A stretch of 64,000 bases of DNA from Streptomyces griseus (lineage in GTDB: Bacteria; Actinomycetota; Actinomycetes; Streptomycetales; Streptomycetaceae): assembly GCF_001715295.1 (NCBI RefSeq), contig NZ_MDKB01000002.1, positions 1,199,522-1,263,521 of the forward strand, given 5' to 3'. Made by a program: the position numbers and the translations under genes. The notes beneath the pieces were generated by a model. It was not told where the DNA came from. It saw only the letters and a program-made list of their open reading frames with translations, and did no database searches. Of the stretch, positions 23,914-33,858 are shown piece by piece; positions within the stretch are counted from its first letter, which is position 1, and the number at the start of each line of letters is the position of its first letter.

Positions 23914-24630
23914 TCACGGGCAGAGACGCTCCACCCGCCAGCCGGAGCCCTCGCGTACGTACCGCAGCCGGTCGTGCAGCCGGTTCTCGCGGCCCTGCCA
24001 GAACTCGATCGTCTCCGGCACCACCCGGAAGCCGCCCCACTGCGGGGGCGCGGGGACCTTCTCCCCCTCCGGGTAGCGGGAGACCAGCTGCTCGTAGCGG
24101 TCGACGAGCTCCCGGCGCGAGCCGATCACCGTCGACTGCTCGCTCGCCCACGCGCCGAGCTGGGAGCCGTGGGGGCGGGTACGGAAGTACGCCACGGTCT
24201 CCTCGCGGCCCACCCGGGACGCCGTGCCGTTGACGACGACCTGGCGGGCCAGCGGGTGCCAGGGGAAGAGCAGCGAGACGTACGGGTTCGCGGTCAGTTC
24301 GCGGCCCTTGCGTGAGCCGTAGTGGGTGAAGAAGACGAAGCCGCGGTCGTCGTAGTGCTTGAGCAGGACCGTGCGCGAGGACGGCCGGCCGTCGGGCGTG
24401 GCGGTGGAGACCACCATCGCGTTCGGCTCGTGGAGTGCGCCGCCACCGGCGACCTGCCGGAACCAGTGCGCGAACTGCTCCATCGGGTCGGCGGCGAGGT
24501 CCTGCTCGGTGAAGTCCTCGGAGCGGTACTGCTCGCGCATCGCGGCCGGATCGGTGGTGCAATCGGAGGAGGCGCGGGAGGAGGCGGAAGCGGAAGACGG
24601 AGTGGCATCAGCTGTGGGCACGAGGGCCAT
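23914..24630 (-). CDS. pdxH: pyridoxamine 5'-phosphate oxidase
   Basis: PdxH oxidises pyridoxine- and pyridoxamine-5'-phosphate to PLP with FMN. The 238-residue protein carries the family marks in order: [40 protein letters not shown] (FMN phosphate contacts RxVLLK), [40 protein letters not shown], and the C-terminal [20 protein letters not shown] and WRVERLCP. The ATG at 24630 leaves a short Ser/Thr-rich tail before the conserved core; the core itself begins at the internal Met near 24540. It is divergent from the citrate synthase gene. Confidence 0.95.
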   Translation of the reverse strand: MALVPTADATPSSASASSRASSDCTTDPAAMREQYRSEDFTEQDLAADPMEQFAHWFRQVAGGGALHEPNAMVVSTATPDGRPSSRTVLLKHYDDRGFVFFTHYGSRKGRELTANPYVSLLFPWHPLARQVVVNGTASRVGREETVAYFRTRPHGSQLGAWASEQSTVIGSRRELVDRYEQLVSRYPEGEKVPAPPQWGGFRVVPETIEFWQGRENRLHDRLRYVREGSGWRVERLCP

Positions 24631-24821
24631 CCTGCCGCAGGAGGACGACGCCTCGTCGGGAAGGGGCGTCCCAGCGGGCCGCGGCCGCCGGGGGACCGGC
24701 CGGGCGCCGGGAGTTGTGCCGGATGTCACCCTTCCGAACACCGTGCGTACCCGCCAGTATCGTGGGCAGGCCCCGTGGGACCAGGGGCCGCCTACAGCCG
24801 CCGAGCCGAGGGAGCCGCCTG

Positions 24822-25928
24822 ATGTCCGACTTCGTACCCGGACTTGAAGGAGTCGTCGCGTTCGAGACGGAGATCGCCGAACCCGACAAGAAGGGCGGCT
24901 CGCTCCGCTACCGCGGCGTGGACATCGAGGACCTCGTCGGCCACGTCTCGTTCGGCCACGTCTGGGGTCTGCTGGTGGACGGGGCGTTCACCCCCGGTCT
25001 GCCGCCCGCCGAGCCTTTCCCCATCCCCGTGCACTCCGGTGACATCCGTGTCGACGTGCAGTCCGCGCTCGCCATGCTGGCCCCGGTCTGGGGCCTGAAG
25101 CCCCTCCTCGACATCGACGAGGAGACCGCGCGCGACGACCTGGCGCGGGCAGCCGTGATGGCCCTGTCCTACGTCGCCCAGTCGGCGCGCGGCCAGGGGC
25201 TGCCGATGGTCCCGCAGAGCGAGATCGACAAGGCGCAGTCCGTGGTGGAGCGGTTCATGATCCGCTGGCGCGGAGAGCCGGACCCCAAGCACGTCAAGGC
25301 CGTCGACGCCTACTGGACGTCGGCCGCCGAGCACGGCATGAACGCCTCGACGTTCACCGCCCGGGTCATCGCCTCCACCGGCGCCGACGTGGCGGCGGCC
25401 CTGTCGGGCGCCGTGGGCGCGATGTCCGGCCCGCTGCACGGCGGCGCCCCGTCCCGGGTGCTCGGCATGATCGAGGAGATCGAGCGGACCGGCGACGCCA
25501 CGGCGTACGTGAAGCAGGCCCTGGACAAGGGCGAGCGGCTCATGGGGTTCGGTCACCGCGTCTACCGCGCCGAGGACCCCCGCGCCCGCGTCCTGCGCCG
25601 CACGGCCCGTGAGCTGGCCGCCCCGCGCTTCGAGGTCGCGGAGGCCCTGGAGAAGGCCGCCCTGGAGGAGCTGCACTCCCGCCGCCCGGACCGCGTCCTG
25701 GCGACGAACGTCGAGTTCTGGGCGGCCATCGTCCTGGACTTCGCGGAGGTCCCGGCGCACATGTTCACGTCGATGTTCAGCTGCGCCCGTACGGCGGGCT
25801 GGTCGGCCCACATCCTGGAGCAGAAGCGGACCGGCCGCCTGGTCCGCCCCTCGGCGACGTACGTCGGCCCCGCCGCCCGCGACCCGCGCGAGATCGCCGG
25901 ATACGACCAGCTCGCGCTGGAGAACTGA
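24822..25928 (+). CDS. citrate synthase-family protein (citrate synthase 2 type)
   Basis: This 368-residue citrate/methylcitrate synthase-fold enzyme condenses acetyl- or propionyl-CoA with oxaloacetate. Catalytic segments are [12 protein letters not shown] (His near residue 206), [20 protein letters not shown] (second His) and the late Asp in [38 protein letters not shown] is the N-terminal signature. Streptomyces has several citrate synthases; this one corresponds by context to the SCO4388 type and is not clearly the main TCA enzyme. GAGGGAG precedes the ATG. Confidence 0.88.
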   Translation: MSDFVPGLEGVVAFETEIAEPDKKGGSLRYRGVDIEDLVGHVSFGHVWGLLVDGAFTPGLPPAEPFPIPVHSGDIRVDVQSALAMLAPVWGLKPLLDIDEETARDDLARAAVMALSYVAQSARGQGLPMVPQSEIDKAQSVVERFMIRWRGEPDPKHVKAVDAYWTSAAEHGMNASTFTARVIASTGADVAAALSGAVGAMSGPLHGGAPSRVLGMIEEIERTGDATAYVKQALDKGERLMGFGHRVYRAEDPRARVLRRTARELAAPRFEVAEALEKAALEELHSRRPDRVLATNVEFWAAIVLDFAEVPAHMFTSMFSCARTAGWSAHILEQKRTGRLVRPSATYVGPAARDPREIAGYDQLALEN

Positions 25929-26056
25929 CCTCGGCGGCCTGCGCCTCCGGTCGCGCGGTCAGCCGTGCGGCCGTGCAACCGCACGTGGCCGGTCGGGTGA
26001 GGAGAGGGACGGTGTGGCCGGGCATCGCGCTCCCGGTCCCGGTCCCGTTCCCCGGC

Positions 26057-26674
26057 TCACACCGGGCGGCCCGGTCCCCGGACCGGGCCGAGGGCGTCGT
26101 CCAGGAGTCGGGCCCACTGGGTGACCACGCGGTCGCGGCGGGCCGCGTCGTTCGTCAGGAGGTTGGCCAGGCCGAGGCCGCGGGCCATGTCGAGGAAGCC
26201 CTGGACCGTCTCGCGGATGCCGGGGCGGGCTTCGTCGGCGTCCAGCAGCTGGACGGCGATGCGGTGGGTCTCGCGGCCGACCCGGGCTTCGAGCTCGGTG
26301 ACGCGGGGGCGCAGCTGGGCCTCGTTGCACGCGGCCACCCAGAGCTGGATCGCGGCGCGGAAGAGGGGGCCGGTGTACAGGTCGACGAGGGCGGCGACCA
26401 CGTCGGCGCGGCCCTGGACCGGCAGGGCGCGCAGGGCGGCGGAGCGTTCCTCGGCGACGTACTCGACGGCGCCGGTGAAGAGGTCCTCGCGGGTGGGGAA
26501 GTGGTGCTGGGCCGCGCCGCGCGAGACCCCGGCGCGTTCCGCGACCACGGAGACCGTGGAGCCCGCCCAGCCGTGTTCGGCGAGGCAGGCGACGGCGGCT
26601 TCCAGCAGGCGCCGGCGGGTGGCGCGGCTGCGGTCCTGCTTGGGGGTCTTCGCGGGTGGGGTCACAGCCGCCAT
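26057..26674 (-). CDS. TetR-family regulator of the acyl-CoA catabolic operon
   Basis: This 205-residue TetR protein has an N-terminal helix-turn-helix, RLLEAAVACLAEHGWAGSTV with VSVVAERAGVSRGAAQHHFP, and a C-terminal ligand domain containing ALVDLYTGPLFRAAIQLWVA. It is the last gene of the leftward operon that starts at 36361, and its ATG overlaps the enoyl-CoA hydratase stop by 13 bp. It probably senses an acyl-CoA intermediate and represses the operon. The palindrome at 36422-36435 is the best candidate operator, by inference. Confidence 0.87.
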   Translation of the reverse strand: MAAVTPPAKTPKQDRSRATRRRLLEAAVACLAEHGWAGSTVSVVAERAGVSRGAAQHHFPTREDLFTGAVEYVAEERSAALRALPVQGRADVVAALVDLYTGPLFRAAIQLWVAACNEAQLRPRVTELEARVGRETHRIAVQLLDADEARPGIRETVQGFLDMARGLGLANLLTNDAARRDRVVTQWARLLDDALGPVRGPGRPV

Positions 26675-27405
26675 GCGGGATCCCGTCGTTCCAGGAAGGC
26701 CGTCATCCCCTCCCTGGCCTCGTCGGAGGCGAAGAGCGCTGCCGAGCGGGCGATGAGATCTTCGGCGTACTGATCGAAAGTCTCCAGCACAGTAGCCGTG
26801 ACCAGCTCCTTCGACGCGGCCAGCCCCTGGGGCGACGCCCTGCGCAGTCCGTCGAGTACCGGTTCGAGCGTATTGTCCACGTCCTCGGCCGCCCCGGCGG
26901 CCAGGGAGACGAGGCCGATGCGCACGGCCTCGGCCGCGTCGAAGCGTTCGCCGGTGAGGTAGTAGCGGGTGGCGGCGCGGGGGTCCAGGCGGGGCAGCAG
27001 GGGCAGGGAGATGACGGCGGGGGCGAGGCCGAGGCGCGATTCGGTGAGGGCGAACGTCGCCGCCGGGCCGGCGGCCGAGATGTCGCAGGCGCCGAGCAGG
27101 CCGAGTCCGCCCGCCCGGACGTGGCCGGTGACCCGGGCCACGACCGGTTTGGGCAGGGCCACGATGCGGCGCATGAGGGCGACGAGGGTGTGCGGGTCGG
27201 GTGGTGCGGTCAGGTCGGCGCCGGCGCAGAAGGTGGAGCCGGTGTGGGTGAGGAGGACCGCCCGGACGGCCGGGGCGGCGGCGCAGGCGGCCAGCGCCTC
27301 GTCCAGTTCGCCGACGAGCGGCGCGGAGAGGGCGTTGCGGTTGGCCGGGGAGTCGAGGGTGAGGACGGTGATCCCACGGTCGTGGGCCTGGTGCACGAGG
27401 GTCAT
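26662..27405 (-). CDS. enoyl-CoA hydratase/isomerase family protein
   Basis: This 247-residue crotonase-fold protein hydrates 2-enoyl-CoA or a related substrate. NRNALSAPLVGELDEALAAC opens the fold, GSTFCAGADLTAPPDP is the CoA-binding oxyanion region, and AGGLGLLGACDISAAGPAAT carries the second oxyanion glycine and the position of the first catalytic Glu, which is Leu/Gly-rich here. ALTESRLGLAPAVISLPLL bears the second Glu position. One catalytic Glu appears replaced, so the reaction may be isomerisation, hydrolysis or retro-aldol rather than hydration. Its ATG overlaps the ligase stop by 4 bp. Confidence 0.85.
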   Translation of the reverse strand: MTLVHQAHDRGITVLTLDSPANRNALSAPLVGELDEALAACAAAPAVRAVLLTHTGSTFCAGADLTAPPDPHTLVALMRRIVALPKPVVARVTGHVRAGGLGLLGACDISAAGPAATFALTESRLGLAPAVISLPLLPRLDPRAATRYYLTGERFDAAEAVRIGLVSLAAGAAEDVDNTLEPVLDGLRRASPQGLAASKELVTATVLETFDQYAEDLIARSAALFASDEAREGMTAFLERRDPAWRL

Positions 27406-28976
27406 GTCCGCTTCTCCCGGTCGCGCAGTTCCCGCCGCAGGATCTTGCCCGAGGCCGCCCGCGGGACGGCGTCCACGAATTCGACCTGTCTGACCTTCTT
27501 GTACGGGGCGGCCCGCTCGGCGACGTACGCCATCACCTCCTCGCCGGTGAGGGCGGGGGACTGCCGGGAGCGGACCACGAAGGCCTTCGGGACCTCGTTG
27601 CCGGTGTCGTCCCGGACGCCGATGACGGCCGCGTCCGCGATGGCGTCGTTGCCGAGGAGCAGGGCTTCGAGTTCGGCGGGGGCGACCTGGTAGCCCTTGT
27701 ACTTGATGAGTTCCTTGACCCGGTCGACGACGTACAGCCAGCCGTCGGCGTCGACGCGCCCGATGTCGCCGGTGTGGACCCAGCCCTCCCCGTCGATCAT
27801 GCCGGCGGTGGCGTCGGGGCGGCCGAGGTATCCCTTCATCACCTGCGGGCCCCGGATGAGGATCTCGCCGTCGGTGCCGGTGGAGACGTCCGTGCCCGGG
27901 TCCACCAGGGAGACGATCCGCATCTCGGTGCTGGGCAGGAGCTTGCCCACGGTGCCGGGCGGGGGGTTCGGCTCGTCGAGCGGTACGACGTGGGTGCCGG
28001 GCGAGAGTTCCGTCATCCCGTACGCCTGGCGGACGGCCGGCAGGCCCAGGCGCGCCGAGCACGCGGCGGCGAGCTCGGCGTCCAGCGGCGCGGCGGCGCT
28101 GACGATGTAACGGAGCGAGGAGAGGTCGTACGCGCCGACCATGGGGTGCTTGGCGAGGGCGAGGACGATCGGCGGGGCCACGTACAGTCCGCTGATCCGG
28201 TGGGTCTGGATCGCGTCCAGGAACGGTGCGAGGTCGAAGCGGGGCAGGACGACGACGGTGGCGCCGTAGCGGAGCGGGGCGTTCATGAGGGCGGTCAGCC
28301 CGTAGATGTGGAAGAACGGCAGGACGGCGAGGACGCGGTCGCCCTCGCCGATGGGGACGAAGGGGCGCAGTTGCTCCAGGTTGGTGCCGATGGAGCGATG
28401 CGTGAGCATGACGCCCTTGGGGACGCCGGTGGTGCCGGAGGAGTAGGGCAGGGCGGCGATGTCCTCGTCGGGGTCGATGACGACGGTGGGTTCGGGTGCG
28501 GTCGAGCCCAGCATGTCGAGTACGGAGGTGTGTCCTTCGGCCTGGTCGCAGACGAAGATCTCGCGGACACCACCGGCCAGTGCGGCGGCGCGGCGGGCGA
28601 CGTCCAGGAGCGGCGAGACGGTCACGATCCAGCGGGCGCCGGAGTCCCCGAGCTGTTTGGCGAACTCCTCCGGGGTGGCGAGGGGATGGATGGTGGTGAC
28701 GGTGGCGCCGGCCCGGGTGGCCCCGTAGAAGACGGGTGGGTAGGCGATCGTGTTGGGGCTGTGCAGGGCGAGTACGTCGCCCTTGCGCACTCCGGCCTCG
28801 GCGAGGGCGGCGGCGATGCGGCGGTGGAAGGCGGCCAGCTGCGCGTAGGTGACGCTCGTGCCGTTCGTGGCGTCGATCAGGGCGGTCGTGTCGCCGAAGG
28901 CGGCGGCGTTCCCGAGGACGGCGTCGTGGATGGGTGTGGAGAGGGCCGGGACATCTGCGTACTCGCTGCGGAACAC
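27402..28976 (-). CDS. acyl-CoA ligase of the 4-coumarate-CoA ligase type
   Basis: This 524-residue ANL-superfamily enzyme activates a carboxylic acid to the acyl-AMP and then the CoA thioester. AMP-binding motif LPYSSGTTGVPKGVMLTHRS (about residues 171-190), adenine-binding QAYGMTELSPGTH, WVHTGDIGRVDADGWLYVVD, hinge DRVKELIKYKGYQVAPAELE and the C-terminal catalytic Lys in PRAASGKILRREL are all present. In this operon it would feed free acid into the dehydrogenase/carboxylase route. The start lies about 100 bp after the acyl-CoA dehydrogenase stop. Confidence 0.93.
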   Translation of the reverse strand: MFRSEYADVPALSTPIHDAVLGNAAAFGDTTALIDATNGTSVTYAQLAAFHRRIAAALAEAGVRKGDVLALHSPNTIAYPPVFYGATRAGATVTTIHPLATPEEFAKQLGDSGARWIVTVSPLLDVARRAAALAGGVREIFVCDQAEGHTSVLDMLGSTAPEPTVVIDPDEDIAALPYSSGTTGVPKGVMLTHRSIGTNLEQLRPFVPIGEGDRVLAVLPFFHIYGLTALMNAPLRYGATVVVLPRFDLAPFLDAIQTHRISGLYVAPPIVLALAKHPMVGAYDLSSLRYIVSAAAPLDAELAAACSARLGLPAVRQAYGMTELSPGTHVVPLDEPNPPPGTVGKLLPSTEMRIVSLVDPGTDVSTGTDGEILIRGPQVMKGYLGRPDATAGMIDGEGWVHTGDIGRVDADGWLYVVDRVKELIKYKGYQVAPAELEALLLGNDAIADAAVIGVRDDTGNEVPKAFVVRSRQSPALTGEEVMAYVAERAAPYKKVRQVEFVDAVPRAASGKILRRELRDREKRT

Positions 28977-29075
28977 CGGGGTCGTCCCTTCGACGCGGGT
29001 GGACGGGCGGTCAGGATCCCCTCCGCGCCGGGATCCGGGGAGCCCGCGCGCGGCAGCCGTGACGGTGCGGGGCGC

Positions 29076-30242
29076 TCAGTAGGACTTGGGCAGGCCGAGG
29101 GTCTGGTGGGAGACGTAGTTCAGGACCATCTCGCGGCTGACGGGGGCGATGCGCGCGACGCGGGACGCGGTGATCAGGGAGGCCAGCCCGTACTCCCGGG
29201 TGAGACCGTTGCCGCCGAGGGTGTGGACGGCCTGGTCGACGGCCTTCACGCAGGCTTCGCCGGCCGCGTACTTGGCCATGTTGGCGGCTTCACCGGCGCC
29301 GGTGTCGTCGCCGGAGTCGTAGAGCGCGGCCGCCTTCTGCATCATGAGCCGGGCGAGTTCCAGTTCGATGTGGGCGACGGCGAGCGGGTGCGCGACGGCC
29401 TGGTGGGCGCCGATGGGCGCCTTCCAGACCTGGCGGGTGCGGGCGTACTCGACGGCCCTGCCGAGTGCGTAGCGGCCCATGCCGATGCCGAACGCGGCGG
29501 TCATGATGCGTTCCGGGTTCAGTCCGGCGAAGAGCTGGAGCAGGCCCGTGTCCTCCTCCTCCCCGACGAGGGCGTCGGCGGGGAGCCGTACGTCGTCGAG
29601 GACCAGCTCGAACTGCTTCTCGGCGGACTGCAGTTCCATGTCGATGGGGGTGCGGTCGAAGCCGGGTGTGTCGCGGGGCACGACGAAGAGGCAGGGCTTG
29701 AGCCTCCCCGAACGGGCGTCCTCGGTGCGGCCGACGACGAGGGTGGCGTCGGATATGTCGACGCCGGAGATGAAGACCTTGCGGCCGGTGAGGACCCAGT
29801 CTCCCCCGGCGTCGCGGCGGGCGGTGGTGGTGATGCGGTGGGAGTTGGAGCCCGCGTCCGGCTCGGTGATGCCGAACGACATCGTCCGGGTGCCGTCGGA
29901 GAGGCCGGGGAGCCACGCCCGCTTCTGGGCCTCGGTGCCGAAACGGGCGATGACCGTGCCGCAGATCGCCGGGGAGACGACCATCATGAGCAGCGGGCTG
30001 CCGGCCGCGCCGAGCTCCTCCAGGACGATGGAGAGTTCGGCCATGCCGGCGCCGCCGCCGCCGTACTCCTGGGGGAGGTTGACGCCGAGGTAGCCGAGCC
30101 TGCCGGCCTCGGCCCACAGCTCGCGGGGGTGTTCGCCCTCGCGGGCCAGGGCGGTGATGTACTCCCGGCCGTACCGCTTGCCGAGCGCGGCTACGGCGGC
30201 GCGCAGCGCCGTGTGCTCTTCGGTCTCGAGGACGGTGCTCAT
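29076..30242 (-). CDS. acyl-CoA dehydrogenase
   Basis: This 388-residue FAD enzyme introduces the 2,3-double bond in an acyl-CoA. FAD-contact segments are MSFGITEPDAGSNSHRITTT and WVLTGRKVFISGVDISDATL. The helical C-terminal domain has RYALGRAVEYARTRQVWKAP. The catalytic base is Glu in VHTLGGNGLTREYGLASL. Its ATG overlaps the stop of the upstream carboxylase alpha gene (ATGA), so production is coupled. In the Pseudomonas atu and liu pathways the same role is played by AtuD and LiuA. Confidence 0.93.
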   Translation of the reverse strand: MSTVLETEEHTALRAAVAALGKRYGREYITALAREGEHPRELWAEAGRLGYLGVNLPQEYGGGGAGMAELSIVLEELGAAGSPLLMMVVSPAICGTVIARFGTEAQKRAWLPGLSDGTRTMSFGITEPDAGSNSHRITTTARRDAGGDWVLTGRKVFISGVDISDATLVVGRTEDARSGRLKPCLFVVPRDTPGFDRTPIDMELQSAEKQFELVLDDVRLPADALVGEEEDTGLLQLFAGLNPERIMTAAFGIGMGRYALGRAVEYARTRQVWKAPIGAHQAVAHPLAVAHIELELARLMMQKAAALYDSGDDTGAGEAANMAKYAAGEACVKAVDQAVHTLGGNGLTREYGLASLITASRVARIAPVSREMVLNYVSHQTLGLPKSY

Positions 30243-32182
30243 CGGTTCGTCTCCTCCTGGTGCGCGGGGCCGTCCTGTACGACGGCGAGCAGAGCGCCGA
30301 CCTCGACCTGGAGGCCGGGGGCGGCGTGGAGCGCGGTGAGGGTGCCGGTGGCGGGGGCGAGGATGCGGTGCTCCATCTTCATGGCCTCCAGCCAGATCAG
30401 CGGCTGTCCGGCCTCGACGGCCGCGCCCGGGGCGAGGCCGTCCGCGACGCGGACGACGGTGCCGGGCATGGGGGCGAGCAGGGAGCCGGGGTCGGCGGTC
30501 GCGGCCGGGTCGGTGAAGCGCGGCAGGACGGTGAAGGTGTACGAGCCGTGGGCACCGTCGACGTGGACGCGGTCGCCGTGCGGGGTGACGGTGAACCGCC
30601 GGGTGACGCCGTCCGCTTCGAGGGCCACCTGGCCGGGCCCGGGGACGGTGACGCGTTCGCCGGTGACGGGCGCGGGGCCGTCACGGCCGGTGCGGTACGC
30701 GATCTCGTGTTCGGTGCCGTCGGGTTCGCTGCGGTAGCGCTTGGTCTGGTGCTGCGAGGGCAGGTTGCGCCAGGCGCCGAAGCGGGTGGGGGCCGAGGCG
30801 GTGGCGAGCGCGGCGGCGGTGGCGGCGAGACGGCGGTCGTCCTCGCCGGCCGGGGCGGTGAGCGTGTCGAGGTGCCGGTCGTAGAAGCCGGTGTCCGGGC
30901 GGGCCGCCATGAACTCCGGGTGGCGCAGGGACCGGACGAGCAGCTCGCGGTTGGTGACCGGTCCGTGGATGCGGGCGCGTTCCAGGGAGCGGGCGAGGAG
31001 GCGTACGGCCTCGGTGCGGGTGGGGGCGTGGGCGATGACCTTGGCGAGCAGCGGGTCGTAGTGCACCCCGACCGTGTCACCGCCGGTGTACCCGGTGTCC
31101 AGGCGCAGGCCGGGCGCCGGCGGTACGTCGAGGGTGAGCAGTGCTCCGGTCTGCGGCTGCCAGTCGCGGGCGGGGTCCTCGGCGTAGAGCCGGGCCTCGA
31201 CGGCGTGGCCGCCGGGCGGCGGTGGGGCCGGTGCCGGCAGGGGTGCGCCCTCGGCGACGCGCAGTTGCAGGGCGACCAGGTCGAGCCCGTACACGGCCTC
31301 GGTCACGGGGTGTTCGACCTGGAGCCGGGTGTTCATCTCCAGGAAGTACGGCTGTCCCGCGGCCGATACGAGGAACTCGACGGTCCCCGCTCCCCGGTAG
31401 CCCACCGCCCGGGCCGCGGCCACGGCGGCGTCGTGCAGCCGCTGCCGGAGGGCGTCGTCGAGGCCGGGGGCGGGGGCTTCCTCGATGACCTTCTGGTGGC
31501 GGCGCTGGAGGGAGCAGTCGCGGGTGCCGAGCGCCCACACCGTGCCCTGGGCGTCCGCCATCACCTGGACCTCGACGTGCCGGCCGCGTTCGACGTACGG
31601 CTCCGCGAAGACCTCGCCGTCCCCGAAGGCGGCGGTGGCCTCGGCGGCCGCCGCCGTCAGCTCCACGGGCAGGTCCGCGAGGTCCCGGACGACCCGCATC
31701 CCGCGTCCGCCGCCGCCGGCCGCCGCCTTGAGCAGCAACGGCAGGTCCCCGGCGGTGGCGGACGCCGGGTCGACGGGGGCGAGCAGCGGTACTCCCGCGG
31801 CGGCCATCAGCTCCTTGGCCCGGGTCTTGGACGCCATCAGCTCGACGGCCTCGACCGGTGGGCCCACCCAGAGCAGTCCCGCGTCCTGCACGGCGCGCGC
31901 GAATCCGGCGTTCTCGGAGAGGAACCCGTACCCGGGGTGCACGGCGTCGGCGCCCGCCGCGTGGGCGGCGGCCACCACCAGGTCACCGCGCAGGTAGGTG
32001 TCGCCGGGCGCGGCCCCGGGGAGGCGCACGGCGGTGTCGGCCTCCCGTACGTGCAGGGCTCCGGCGTCCGCGTCGGAGTACACGGCGACGGTGGCGATGC
32101 CCAGCGCGCGGCAGGTGCGGAAGATCCGGCAGGCGATCTCGCCCCGGTTGGCCACCAGGAGCGTACGCATCATGTCTGGCAT
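30239..32182 (-). CDS. acyl-CoA carboxylase alpha subunit (biotin carboxylase plus BCCP)
   Basis: This 647-residue subunit carboxylates its own biotin with ATP and bicarbonate. The BC domain shows TLLVANRGEIACRIFRTCRA, HPGYGFLSENAGFARAV, the ATP-grasp glycine loop KAAAGGGGRGMRVV, CSLQRRHQKVIEEAPAPG and EMNTRLQVEHPVTEAVYGLD. The C-terminal BCCP carries LEAMKMEHRILAP, whose Lys is biotinylated. Length and the intermediate BT domain match the alpha subunits of methylcrotonyl- and geranyl-CoA carboxylases. Three Met codons (32182, 32173, 32170) are possible starts. It pairs with the beta subunit encoded 77 bp upstream. Confidence 0.93.
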   Translation of the reverse strand: MPDMMRTLLVANRGEIACRIFRTCRALGIATVAVYSDADAGALHVREADTAVRLPGAAPGDTYLRGDLVVAAAHAAGADAVHPGYGFLSENAGFARAVQDAGLLWVGPPVEAVELMASKTRAKELMAAAGVPLLAPVDPASATAGDLPLLLKAAAGGGGRGMRVVRDLADLPVELTAAAAEATAAFGDGEVFAEPYVERGRHVEVQVMADAQGTVWALGTRDCSLQRRHQKVIEEAPAPGLDDALRQRLHDAAVAAARAVGYRGAGTVEFLVSAAGQPYFLEMNTRLQVEHPVTEAVYGLDLVALQLRVAEGAPLPAPAPPPPGGHAVEARLYAEDPARDWQPQTGALLTLDVPPAPGLRLDTGYTGGDTVGVHYDPLLAKVIAHAPTRTEAVRLLARSLERARIHGPVTNRELLVRSLRHPEFMAARPDTGFYDRHLDTLTAPAGEDDRRLAATAAALATASAPTRFGAWRNLPSQHQTKRYRSEPDGTEHEIAYRTGRDGPAPVTGERVTVPGPGQVALEADGVTRRFTVTPHGDRVHVDGAHGSYTFTVLPRFTDPAATADPGSLLAPMPGTVVRVADGLAPGAAVEAGQPLIWLEAMKMEHRILAPATGTLTALHAAPGLQVEVGALLAVVQDGPAHQEETNR

Positions 32183-32259
32183 GGCAGAGACTCTTTCCGC
32201 TGGAACACGGGGAGCGTCGGTCGGGGAACTCCGGGGCGGCGGCGGCCCGTCGGCGGGCC

Positions 32260-33858
32260 TCACATCCGGAAGACGCCGAAGCCGCCCCGGGCGCCCTCGA
32301 CCGGTGCGGTGTGGATGGCGGACAGGCAGATCCCGAGGACGGTGCGGGTGTCGCGCGGGTCGATGACCCCGTCGTCGTACAGCCGGCCGGACAGGAACAT
32401 CGGCAGGGACTCCGCCTCGATCTGCTGCTCCACCATGGCGCGCAGGCCCGCGTCGGCCTCCTCGTCGTAGGGCAGGCCCTTCGCGGCGGAGGAGGCGCGG
32501 GCGACGATCGACAGGACGCCGGCGAGCTGCTGGGGGCCCATGACGGCGGACTTGCTGCTGGGCCAGGCGAAGAGGAAGCGGGGGTCGTAGGCGCGGCCGC
32601 ACATGCCGTAGTGCCCGGCGCCGTAGGAGGCGCCCATCAGTACGGACAGGTGGGGGACCCGGGAGTTGGACACCGCGTTGATCATCATGGCGCCGTGCTT
32701 GACGATGCCGCCCTGCTCGTACTCCTTGCCGACCATGTAGCCGGTGGTGTTGTGGAGGAAGAGGAGCGGGATGTCGCGCTGGTCGGCGAGCTGGATGAAC
32801 TGGGCGGCCTTCTGCGACTCCTCGCTGAACAGCACGCCCTGCGCGTTGGCGAGGATGCCCACCGGGTAGCCGTGCAGACGGGCCCATCCGGTGACCAGGC
32901 TGGTCCCGTAGAGCGGCTTGAACGCGTCGAAGTCCGATCCGTCGACGATCCGGGCGATGACCTCGCGTGGGTCGAAGGGCACCTTCAGGTCGCCCGGGAC
33001 GATCCCGGCCAGTTCGTCCTCGTCGTACTTCGGCGGCTCGGCGATCCCCGGATCGGGGTGCGCCTTGCGCCAGTTGAGACGGGCGACGATCCGCCGGGCC
33101 CGGCGCAGCGCGTCGTGTTCGTCGACGGCGAAGTGGTCGGCCAGTCCGGACGTGCGGGCGTGCATCTCCGCGCCGCCGAGCGATTCGTCGTCGCTCTCCT
33201 CGCCGGTGGCCATCTTCACCAGGGGCGGGCCGCCGAGGAAGACCTTCGACCGCTCCTTGATCATCACGGTGTGGTCGGACATGCCGGGGACGTACGCGCC
33301 TCCGGCGGTGGAGTTGCCGAAGACGACGGCGACGGTCGGGATGCCGGCCGCCGACAGCCGGGTGAGGTCGCGGAAGAGCGCCCCGCCCGGTATGAAGATC
33401 TCCTTCTGGGAGGGCAGGTCGGCGCCCCCCGACTCGACGAGGCTGACGCAGGGCAGCCGGTTGGCGAAGGCGATCTCGTTGGCGCGCAGGGCCTTCTTCA
33501 GCGTCCAGGGGTTGGAGGCGCCGCCGCGTACGGTCGGGTCGTTGGCCGTGATCAGGCACTCCACCCCCTCCACGACGCCGATCCCGGTGACGAGCGAGGC
33601 GCCGACCGTGTAGTCGCTGCCCCAGGCGGCGAGCGGGGAGAGTTCCAGGAACGGGGTGTCCGGGTCGACCAGCAGCTCGATGCGTTCGCGGGCGAGGAGT
33701 CTGCCGCGCTTCCGATGACGGGCCACGTACTTCTCGCCGCCGCCCGCCAGGGCCTTGGCGTGCTCGGCGTCGAGCTCGGCGAGCTTCGCGAGCATCGCCT
33801 CGCGGTGGGCGGTGTATGCGGGGCCGGTGGTGTCGAGTGCGGTGGGCAGGACGGTCAT
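32260..33858 (-). CDS. acyl-CoA carboxylase beta subunit (carboxyltransferase)
   Basis: This 532-residue carboxyltransferase transfers CO2 from biotin to an acyl-CoA. N-terminal RLLARERIELLVDPDTPFLE, ITANDPTVRGGASNPWTLKK, VSLVESGGADLPSQKEIF and GGAYVPGMSDHTVMI form the biotin-side crotonase fold. YPVGILANAQGVLFSEESQK and MGASYGAGHYGMCGRAYDPR form the CoA side. The length and the motifs are of the methylcrotonyl/geranyl-CoA type rather than the shorter propionyl-CoA AccD type. GGAGGAGG stands four bases before the ATG, which overlaps the stop of the preceding gene. Confidence 0.93.
   Translation of the reverse strand: MTVLPTALDTTGPAYTAHREAMLAKLAELDAEHAKALAGGGEKYVARHRKRGRLLARERIELLVDPDTPFLELSPLAAWGSDYTVGASLVTGIGVVEGVECLITANDPTVRGGASNPWTLKKALRANEIAFANRLPCVSLVESGGADLPSQKEIFIPGGALFRDLTRLSAAGIPTVAVVFGNSTAGGAYVPGMSDHTVMIKERSKVFLGGPPLVKMATGEESDDESLGGAEMHARTSGLADHFAVDEHDALRRARRIVARLNWRKAHPDPGIAEPPKYDEDELAGIVPGDLKVPFDPREVIARIVDGSDFDAFKPLYGTSLVTGWARLHGYPVGILANAQGVLFSEESQKAAQFIQLADQRDIPLLFLHNTTGYMVGKEYEQGGIVKHGAMMINAVSNSRVPHLSVLMGASYGAGHYGMCGRAYDPRFLFAWPSSKSAVMGPQQLAGVLSIVARASSAAKGLPYDEEADAGLRAMVEQQIEAESLPMFLSGRLYDDGVIDPRDTRTVLGICLSAIHTAPVEGARGGFGVFRM

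Noticed and set aside
27774..30737. Rightward open frame of 987 codons, the second longest in the window
   Set aside because: It lies antisense to the acyl-CoA ligase and dehydrogenase genes, whose motifs are clear. Its composition (Gly, Asp, Val, Arg) is the usual shadow of high-GC codons, and it has no recognisable domain.
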